This document shows positions 55,908 to 64,000 of a stretch of 64,000 bases of DNA, piece by piece; within the stretch, counting starts at the first letter, position 1; each line of letters starts with the position of its first letter. This DNA is from Cladopsammia gracilis. Its lineage: Eukaryota; Cnidaria; Anthozoa; Scleractinia; Dendrophylliidae. The notes beneath the pieces were generated by a model. It was given only the letters and a program-made list of their open reading frames with translations. It searched no databases and was not told the DNA's origin. The stretch covers positions 558,001-622,000 of the forward strand of contig JAJGOT010000260.1 in NCBI GenBank assembly GCA_022457155.1, written 5' to 3'. Both the position numbers and the translations under genes were made by a program.

Positions 55908-56490
55908 ATATACGTAAAGCATTAATTAACCATCAACTCTCACTTCTTAACTCAAACAGAAAACTGTGCTTTTACAACTCTTTTAAAACAGACACTAAAC
56001 AAACTGTTTTTCTAGATGCTATTATAAATCCCCTCCATAGAACCACTATAAATAAATTTCGCTTAGGAAATCATCAACTCCGCATTGAAACTGGAAGACA
56101 TACTGTACCAAAAACTCCTGAAAATTTAAGAATTTGCACTTTGTGCCAGGTTAATGATGTTGAAAACGAATCTCACGTTCTATTCTCTTGCACTTTTTAT
56201 GATAGCTTTCGAATCAAATTTTTTGATGAAATCACTGCAAAATACCAATTTTTTAAACAATTAGATATTAGTTCAAAAATTTTGTTCCTCTTTAATAGCA
56301 TTGACCCATTTATTTGTAGATCAGTTGCTGCTTTTGTCTATGAAATCATGAACTCTAGATATAAAAAGTTATATAACAAGTGAAACTGTATTAGAAATTT
56401 ACATAATTATATAATTATATAATTTATATAAGGTAATGCCATGTATAGAAATGGAAATACCTCAATAAATTGTTGTTGTTGTTGCAAACT
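55908..56490 (+). pseudogene. 3' end of a non-LTR retrotransposon
   Basis: C-terminal RT-associated segment: TINKFRLGNHQLRIETGRHT, then the zinc knuckle CTLCQVNDVENESHVLFSC and YEIMNSRYKKLYNK, stop at 56381-56383. The LRI..GR wording and knuckle resemble CR1/L2-type or related LINEs rather than the L1-like copies elsewhere in the window. It ends in AATAAATTGTTGTTGTTG, a microsatellite tail. 5'-truncated at about 55908; lies in intron 1 of the sushi gene. Confidence 0.7.
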
Positions 56491-56843
56491 TTGTCTGAGT
56501 CACGTAGCTAGGGAGTCTATCTATTTTTAGTAATAGTGCACAGCGCTATTGGCTATGTTGCTGCGGTTACCCTGCCATCTCTCTTTTATAGTTTATATTT
56601 TAAATTATTTTACATTATTATTTATTCTATTAAAAACCTTTCTTGCACGATAACGTGATTGTCTCGCTAGTCCTGTATGTGCGATTGTTGTGGCGATGTA
56701 CATAGAAAACGGAACAGATGAGAATGATAATATGTAGCGCTTTCCAGGCTCTGTTGCCCAGTTTTTCTTCAAGTTGAAGATAAATTTAATGAAGTCTAAT
56801 GTTATTTGATGTTGCTGTCCGGTCCCTTAACTGGTGGATATAC

Positions 56844-56961
56844 CTGGTTTATCCGCAATGATTGCCTGTCCTTTTACAGCTGAATCGGAAGATTGTATCA
56901 CAAATCCATCCGTTGAAGTAAGAAACGTTAATACGACCAACGAAGCTGTAGCGACTTTCAT
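56844..56961 (-). CDS. signal-peptide exon 1 of the secreted sushi-domain gene
   Basis: ATG at 56961 begins MKVATASLVVLTFLTSTDG, a basic start plus hydrophobic core with a likely cleavage after about residue 19. The exon continues as FVIQSSDSAVKGQAIIADKP and ends in phase 1 at donor G/GTATAT (56843). The next phase-1 acceptor on this strand with a domain is the sushi exon at 50964, giving a continuous frame. The inferred product is secreted, with at least three sushi (complement control protein) modules in a row. Such modules bind proteins or glycans in complement-like factors, lectin-associated proteins and adhesion molecules; the role here is unknown. Introns are about 5.9, 1.6 and 1.3 kb and full of mobile DNA. 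The 3' end lies left of 47543 and is not identified. Confidence 0.65.
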
Positions 56962-57141
56962 GGCATAGAACTTATTGAAAGCTGCGGCTGAAATGTTTTT
57001 AGCAGTGAAGATGGTTATTGCGACACTCCAGTGAGTGTAATATTATATGAAGCATTTAGCGGGGCGAGATCAAGCTTTTATTACCTTGAGTGAGCAGGAC
57101 TCAGAGCTGGCTGCAATTTAATTCGTTAGACAGATTTCATT

Positions 57142-57257
57142 AGCCATATTGATTTTGCCCCCAGGGTATCCAATAATAAACATTGAAAGCAAAGGAATAT
57201 ATTTATTTAATTTAAATGGTCATTATGGGATGCCCTGGGGGCAAAATGGATATGGCT
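57142..57257. mobile_element. short foldback element upstream of the sushi gene
   Basis: Inverted ends AGCCATATTGATTTTGCCCC / GGGGCAAAATGGATATGGCT with CCAGGG/CCCTGG inside; about 115 bp. Confidence 0.7.
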
Positions 57258-57340
57258 GCCGTATCTGCGAAACGGGGTATGAGTGGAGCACTGATTATGA
57301 GTACATTAACAATGATTTTTGTCACGTTTCCAATTAAACT

Positions 57341-57970
57341 TTATACATCAGTATCAGTTCCCTTGAGTGGTGGTTATACATCAGTATCAGTTCCCTTGAG
57401 TGGTGGTTATACATCAGTATCAGTTCCCTTGAGCGGTGGTTATACATCAGTATCAGTTCCTTTGAGTGGTGGTTATACATCAGTATCAGTTCCCTTGAGT
57501 GGTGGTTATACATCAGTATCAGTTCCCTTGAGTGGTGGTTATACATCAGTATCAGTTCCCTTGAGTGGTGGTTATACATCAGTATCAGTTCCCTTGAGTG
57601 GTGGTTATACATCAGTATCAGTTCCCTTGAGTGGTGGTTATACATCAGTATCAGTTCCCTTGAGTGGTGGTTATACATCAGTATCAGTTCCCTTGAGTGG
57701 TGGTTATACATCAGTATCAGTTCCCTTGAGTGGTGGTTATACATCAGTATCAGTTCCCTTGAGTGGTGGTTATACATCAGTATCAGTTCCCTTGAGTGGT
57801 GGTTATACATCAGTATCAGTTCCCTTGAGTGGTGGTTATACATCAGTATCAGTTCCCTTGAGTGGTGGTTATACATCAGTATCAGTTCCTTTGAGTGGTG
57901 GTTATACATCAGTATCAGTTCCCTTGAGTGGTGGTTATACAACAGTATCAGTTCCCTTGAGTGGTGGTTA
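57341..57970 (+). repeat. 33-bp minisatellite, 19 copies
   Basis: Unit TATACATCAGTATCAGTTCC plus CTTGAGTGGTGGT, nearly perfect, with few variants (GAGCGG, CTTTGAG, ACAACAG). Because 33 is a multiple of three, both strands stay open (plus 251 codons, minus 226 codons); no gene is implied. The last unit runs straight into GTGGTTAGAGCATCCGACTG, a tRNA A-box-like sequence with a poor B box (GGTCATAGTTC), so the unit may derive from the head of a SINE. Confidence 0.95.
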
Positions 57971-58010
57971 GAGCATCCGACTGGCGTGCGAAAGGTCATA
58001 GTTCTTTGTC

Positions 58011-59508
58011 CCACGCTCGTGACATGAACATGTTTACATCTCTCTCAATTCATTACCGAGCTTAAAACTTACTATCTTTCTTTATTTATCATCAGTTCCC
58101 TTGTCACAAGGTACTGTATTCATGGTGTGAGAAAAGCCTCAAAGAATGTAGTAGCACAATAAAGAAGTATCAAAGTCTAACCTATCTCAAATATTGTTTT
58201 TCAATACAGGAACACAATACCCAACTTTCCGGTTCTGCTCTGAAATATTAGAACATCCCCTTAAATATTAGAACTTCCCCTCAAATATTAGAACTTCCCC
58301 TCAGAACGGGAAAGGTGACTTTAGGAAACAGTATATTATATGATTTTATATATATTGCGACAGTCTAGGTGAGGTCTTGGAATCAAGTGGCTATATCAAA
58401 TTCACCTGCGAGTTGTTGGCAGCGCGTCGTTTTCCCGCGCAAATGTCGCCGGTTACATGTATTTGCGTTATTGGTTCATTGGATTGTCTGCGTCTGTTGT
58501 AATTGGTCAGAGTAATTGCTTTGGTTTTGGTTTTACGACACTCAAATGAAAAGTGCTCAAAAATAATTAGCAACAAGAACTGTGCTCCCTCTTCTTATCT
58601 TTCATATCTCATCGATTTAGAGGCCCTTTCCGCTTTGACTGTAATTTTGATACACAAGATTTGAACCTGGATCAACACGTACCATCATTCTACATTGAAG
58701 TATACTTACTGCCTGGCCAGAACAACATTGAAAACCCCTTCCACTGCTTAATACGAATATAAAAATGAAATCATCTGGAATAATCGCTTTATCAAAATTA
58801 ATGGAAAACCGTTCTTCTATTCCTCATGGCATAAAAACATGGTATAACTAAAATACGTCACCTTTTAGAAGAGAACAAAACGTTTTTAACTAAATCAGGG
58901 GCCGTATTCATGAAAGCATCCTAAGTCCAAAGAGCCTCTTAAGATATAACTTACGAGATAACTGGTATTCACGAACACCTCCTATTTTAAGACATGTCAC
59001 TGATATTTTTTTCTCGTAAACTTAGGACCTCCTAAATTTTTAAGACATGTCTTAACTGGTATTCAAAAATCCTATCTTAAGTGATATGTCTTAATTTTCC
59101 TTCTAAATTTAGGACCTATTAAAACTTGTCTTGACGGGGGCTAAATTCGACGGTTGACGAGTTTTACGTCGATTTTCAGCGTGATTATTGTGAATCACAA
59201 TAGTCACGATTAGATAAACATTTTAAAGCATTATATTGCTTTCCTAACAAAAATTAAATATTTTAAAGTAATGTCAAACGACACGTTTAATTACATATAG
59301 GCCTTCGTGTCATTAACTGGTTCCACATTTTTTTTCTCATTGCAGAGTTATATTTCCGTTTTTCGTGAAAATAAGCCCTTGTACAAGAAATATCGAAGTA
59401 GACCCTATTAAAATGATGATGGATTTGTTTGTTGCTTTCGCTACTGACCATGAACGAAGATATTATTAGTTTTGCTATCTTAAACTTGAGATGAAATAAG
59501 GGTTATTA
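58011..59508. other. no gene recognised
   Basis: Three AAATATTAGAACTTCCCCTC repeats at 58240-58305; at 58900-59120 a diffuse repeat of CTTAAGACATGTCTTAA-type words. Nothing coding supported. Confidence 0.45.
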
Positions 59509-59722
59509 GCAACCTTTAGATTGGACTACGAGTACGAGATTGAGTACGAGTACGAGTTTTCAAACCGAATTCGTGTGCCTCATATAATTACCTATCACAC
59601 CAATCTTATCCCTAACGTTTATTTGTGTTAGGTCAACAACAGGAAAAAGTTATAGTTTCGGGGGATACAATTATCCCGAACTCGTACTCGATTTCGTACT
59701 CGTAGTCAAATCCAAAGGTCGC
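59509..59722. mobile_element. TIR MITE, 214 bp
   Basis: Inverted ends GCAACCTTTAGATTGGACTA / TAGTCAAATCCAAAGGTCGC, each followed by CGAGTACGAG repeats. Confidence 0.75.
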
Positions 59723-59881
59723 TATTGTATTGTCATCGTAACAACAATTTACACAATACCAAATATTCATGAATGTAATTTTCCTAACTTATTTTTCATA
59801 AGAGCGCGCCATATAAACTATCTCTGATTGGTTTACTTTTACAAATCGATAACTGCCCGCGACCATTAAACTTAGGCAGAC

Positions 59882-62307
59882 TTAAAGGGAACCTCCATTG
59901 TCAGAACAAATTGACGTTAAATTGTTGGAAATGAAGTCTAAATTTAAAATTTTTTAAAGAACAGGTGCAAATATAATTTTAGGGTACAAATAAAATGGAT
60001 ATAAATATCGCCTATTTTCGCTTTTAAATTTCCCGCGCGCCGCCATTTTGAATATTTATTACGTGTTACGGTTGCCGTTATAGGCCATTTGCACGATGAA
60101 GTCATATGACAACTACCAGAATCCTTCAGTATTTTGTTTTGTAGTGCAAATTAGGGCTATTGTTATTTAAACCGCACTGGGTTACTAGAAATACGTGTCT
60201 CGCAGAACCTCGCGAAGCTAGGGGGAGGATGCACTGCAAAATTTTAGCAATGTGGGAGGGAGAGATGGAATTTCTGATTTGACTGGAGAGGTTGAATTGC
60301 ATGCCGGCAGTGGCCCCGAAATTTAAAGTTGAGACATGTTCGTTCCTAGTCGCTTCCATTTAACTTGTACTTAGTACCCTGTCTTCCTAAAATAAAATAA
60401 ATGGGAGCTGGTACTGGTCAGTTTAGGGTTTTGAGCTGTGGGTCGCTGTAACTGTTATGGGACTGGGTACCAAAATATCCTCAGGCCTTCCCTCCAACCC
60501 CCCCCCCCCCCCCAAAACCTATCTTCATTAATTGTTGTCAAAAGGAAAATTGGTCTGCAAGTGGATTTATAGTACTGTTGTGGACATGGGTCGAGGACAA
60601 TATGCAGTGTATGTGTTCTGTTTATTTTGATTGGGTGAGAGTTTTTTTATCACGATTATACAGCTAACTCCTGCTGTCTCGATTAAATTCCATTTTTGAA
60701 GCTTGTTAGTCCTATCTCCCAAATTAACCTGTTCCCTTTAGATACTGCTGTAGTTTTTGTTCTATACACTGGGTATCAAATAATTGCTAACCCAATTCAC
60801 TATTTGCTAGAATGGTTGAGATCGTAGGAGTTTACTGTTGCTGAAGAGTGATATTGCACTAAAAATAACAACTCAATGGTGGTACAGTTGTAGTAAAAAT
60901 AATAATTTAATCTTACTCAAAAACAGAAATGAGACTACAGTAACATAGAATAGTAAAACCTCCTAACATACTATAGATAATAGTTATTAAATGTAGCATT
61001 GTCATATGCATACAATGTTATGTAATTTGAGCTTATATCAAAGTTTCTTAGTGGCATTAGTGAGAATTTCAATAAACATCAATTTACAGTATGAACTTAG
61101 AGAATAGTTTCCAGTGTTTGAGTACTAATATATTATATTGAAAAACAGGTCCTCTTATCATCTGCCTGTCAGTTGTTTAGGTACTTGAAATCTTGCTTTT
61201 TGCAAAAGGTAGATTAAAGAATAATTTATAGAGGGTTGTACTGTATATAAGCTTACGCTTACTTGCCTGTAAATGTAGGTTGTTTAAATTGAAGAGCATT
61301 GGAGAGCGAATTTAAGTGTGTTGATTTGAGCTAGATTTCTTAATCGTTCTTCTTCTCTGAGCCTTTCCTGTAATCTGTGTTTGCTTTTCCCTACCGTATG
61401 AACGATTTTAGCTGATCGTGCAATTCTTGCTGCCTCTCGTTGCGTCTATAAACAAAATCATTTTGTTCAACACTTTCAGTCGGTGTCGCCTCTCCTGATC
61501 GGTTTCGTTCAGAAGGCGTTCAGGGCGTTTGAATCTACTCAAACGGTGTGCCTAGGCTGTTCAAAGTCTTTGTAATCGATGCTCACGTTGCTTCTCCGTT
61601 GCTCGATCGCGGGGGAATTTCAAGTCGCCGTTCTCGTTCCAGCGGAGTTTCGGTGGTTAATTATCTCGGGCAAGGATTTCCAGCTACTTTTTGAACCCAG
61701 TGTTGTTGTTGTCGTTTCTCATTTGCATCAGAAATTGGTCGTGTTTCACCGACGATGAGTAAAGAATAAACCCGTCAGCCCGGCCGCCATTAATCCATTA
61801 ATCGGGTGGAATAAACATGAGAGCGTGCCATTGTCAGCGGTCGCGATTTTTGTTGCCAGGCAACTGCCGGACACCATCAAGTATATAAATATATATATAA
61901 ATATATTTTTCGCTCGAATTCGCGCGGCTCAGCTCCCGAGGGCCGACAAATTTATTAACCTCGCTGCGCTCGGGCCTTTGGCCCTCGCTTCGCGAGGAAC
62001 AATATTTAAATAAGAAAGGAAAAACGAAATGAATTCTGGTAGTTGTAGTCAAATGACACCATCGTGCAAATGGCCTATTGTTAAGAATCGAAGTTCTTTT
62101 GTATGCAACAATAAGACAACCGTAACACGTCATAAATATTCAAAATGGCGGCGCGCGGGAAATTTAAAAGCGAAAATAGGCGACATTCATATCCATTTTT
62201 TTGTACACTAAAATTATATTTGCACCTGCTTTTTAAAAATGTTTAATTCAGACTTTATTTCCAACAATTTAACGTCAATTTGTCATAACAATGGAAGTTC
62301 CCTTTAA
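59882..62307. mobile_element. 2.4-kb TTAA-flanked element with long TIRs
   Basis: TTAA at 59882-59885 and 62304-62307; inverted ends AGGGAACCTCCATTGTCA / complement, extending about 250-280 bp (shared words GACGTTAAATTGTTGGAAAT, GCCATTTGCACGAT, TGGTAGTTGT). The 1.9-kb interior has no transposase; its ORFs (60359-60126, 61825-62133) are unrecognised. It differs in sequence from the other TTAA elements. Confidence 0.8.
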
Positions 62308-64000
62308 CCTTTTGTATCCTGCCCTTCTTTATTTTTTCCTCGCCTGGTTTTTGATGATGCCAAATGGTGATCCTCAAAGTGTTTATATATTGGTTACAAC
62401 CATATAATTTACCCATCAAATGAAGAGTCCCTCTTTCAAAATAAAGTAATAAACATTGAGTGGAATCGACCAAAACATTTTTCAAAGGAAAACAAATTAG
62501 CAATAAAGGCAAATTTTCATTGCAAAAAAATACATTTTTTTAAAGGAAATGTTCTGTAACATTCACATGACACTGAATGACTACAAGACGAACTAAATCT
62601 ATTACTAGATTACTAGATTTATTCAGCTTTCATTTGACACCTCAGGCTCAATTCCAGGTCAACTATGAGACCTACAAGCAGTAAGCACAAACCATACACT
62701 CTGGTCGTTATAATGAATATGGCAGACAATGCCAGTCTGTGAGAGTGTCCACGAACACACGAAATTCGCCATGTAAACAGCACAAACGTTGAGCTTTCTC
62801 ACTCTGCATTGAATATCAAGTGCAAGAATGAAGGGGTGATTTGTTTGGCAACATTCTCGCCATTTTCAGCCAACACAACAGTGGCCAAACACACATTCCT
62901 CATAAAAATAATAAGCCTTCGTCTCATCAAGGTCGTCTTCATTCCCATGCATATTAGGAAAATTCAATTTATAGATTGATTTTTGTTCATCATCTCCTCC
63001 GATCGAGTAGTTTCACTCGTCACAACTTTTGTATACGCTTTCTTTGATAAAATTTAGCAAAATCTCTTGAATTGCGGATCTTCATGTCCTGATCCTTCTT
63101 CCGACAATTTTAAATGGCCGATTTTATCGCTTTACAAACTTTTCGTCGCTGAAAATCGCCTTCAAAAGCTTGCCATTAACGAAAACTCCGAACCAAAACA
63201 AGCCATGAGGTTTGGGGGTCTCAATTAGCAATTATATAAGCTCAACTATAGCAAAACTTGATAAATATATCTAATTTAATGCTTGTAGGAATAAATTGCG
63301 CATATATGCATATACGCATATATGCGTAACTACGATGCGTACTCCGATGCAAAGGGTTCAGAAATTCCTGGATCCGCCCCTGGTGATACTATATTAATAT
63401 AAGTCCTCCCTCCAAAGGTAAAAAATAATCATTTATCTAAATCCCTCCTGCTAAATCTTAATGACAGATAGCCACCGCCTTGGCAGGATCGTAAGGGGGG
63501 GGGGGGGGGGGGGGGGTTTCAGAAGGGGTGCTCATATTTATCTGAAGGTTTTGTAATAGGGGTGAATAAAGCGAGCGCCGGAGGCGCGAGCTTCTGGGGG
63601 GGGGGGGGGGGTGGTGGACTGGGGGCATGCCCCCTCAGAAAGTTTTGAAATCTAGAGACTCGGAAATGCTATTTTTAGCATTCTCCACGAGGTATTTCGT
63701 CAAAAAATCAAATCTCGATCAAGTGTAAAATAACAGTAATTTTTAGTGCTTACAGATAGATAACAGCGTAGCACTTTGAACAAGGTTAACTAAGGTGAAA
63801 GGTTGGAAGCACAAGAATTTATAAGATTGACGAACAGGCTATTTTCAATTTTAGCAATTCTCAAAAACAGTATTACCCGACCGTCTGCACAGTACATTTA
63901 GACCGTACAAAGGTTCACAAAAACAACTTTTCTCTGTCTAGAATAACTAGTACGACTACTTTCCGAATAAAACAGTTTTTGTTTGTCAAAAATTGCCCGA
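62308..64000. other. no gene recognised
   Basis: Poly-G runs at 63496-63517 and 63597-63611, with GCGAGCGCCGGAGGCGCGAG between them, suggest another repeat. A run of CATATATGCATATACGCATA is at 63301-63326. Nothing coding supported. Confidence 0.4.

Noticed and set aside
57341..57970. CRISPR-like array of 33-bp repeats
   Set aside because: Units are contiguous with no spacers, and the genome is eukaryotic.
57216..57971. 251-codon repetitive ORF (YTSVSVPLSGG units) and its 226-codon antisense partner
   Set aside because: Both come from a 33-bp minisatellite whose length is a multiple of three; no start context, domain or splice signals.

Overview
This window looks like a stretch of a metazoan genome, most probably a cnidarian and perhaps a reef coral; the taxon is an inference. 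The genes are split by GT-AG introns, the sequence is AT-rich, there are no operons, and most bases belong to transposable elements: L1-like LINEs, a Penelope-like element with a GIY-YIG domain, BEL/Pao, a Helitron-type helicase, TTAA-target DNA transposons, many foldback MITEs, tRNA-derived SINEs and satellites.

Host genes are few. (1) The last three exons of an unidentified minus-strand gene lie at 101-814. (2) A possible single exon lies at 9408-9490 (+). (3) A small plus-strand gene at 40551-42101 has a freshly duplicated 147-nt exon and an amphipathic, lysine-rich product. (4) A DUF3504/Crypton-recombinase-like exon lies at 43797-44002 (-). (5) A secreted sushi (CCP) domain gene runs on the minus strand from a signal-peptide exon at 56844-56961 through sushi exons at 50794-50964, 49035-49211 and 47543-47716, all joined in phase 1. 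Its introns are packed with mobile DNA (BEL/Pao, SINEs, LINE, TTAA element) and hold two decayed sushi exons.

Mobile DNA by region: 1.0-2.9 kb, foldback elements carrying an inverted pair of hammerhead-like motifs; 5.1-9.2 kb, a satellite array split by a LINE that is itself split by a TTAA element; 13.2-18.7 kb, a full-length L1-like LINE with both ORFs open; 19.2-20.3 kb, a palindromic Penelope-like locus with a hammerhead; 21.8-24.4 kb, a LINE interrupted by a second TTAA element; 27.8-28.35 kb, a large DNA palindrome; 29-31.7 kb, a third hammerhead and a LINE interrupted by a solo LTR; 32-34.4 kb, a segmental duplication in which one copy holds a nested TTAA element and the other keeps the empty site; 34.9-35.6 kb, a Helitron helicase remnant; 36.3-38.3 kb, two adjoining TIR elements; 51.3-54.6 kb, a BEL/Pao pseudogene; 57.3-58.0 kb, a 33-bp minisatellite that runs into a tRNA-like sequence; 59.9-62.3 kb, a 2.4-kb TTAA element.

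The strongest unexpected signal is a set of minimal type I hammerhead-ribozyme-like motifs with one shared design: a 4-5 bp stem I, CUGANGA core, one extra nucleotide, stem II closed next to GAAA, a self-complementary 4-6 nt stem III and an NUH cleavage site. Next are several insertions whose exact removal restores a reading frame or matches a preserved empty site.
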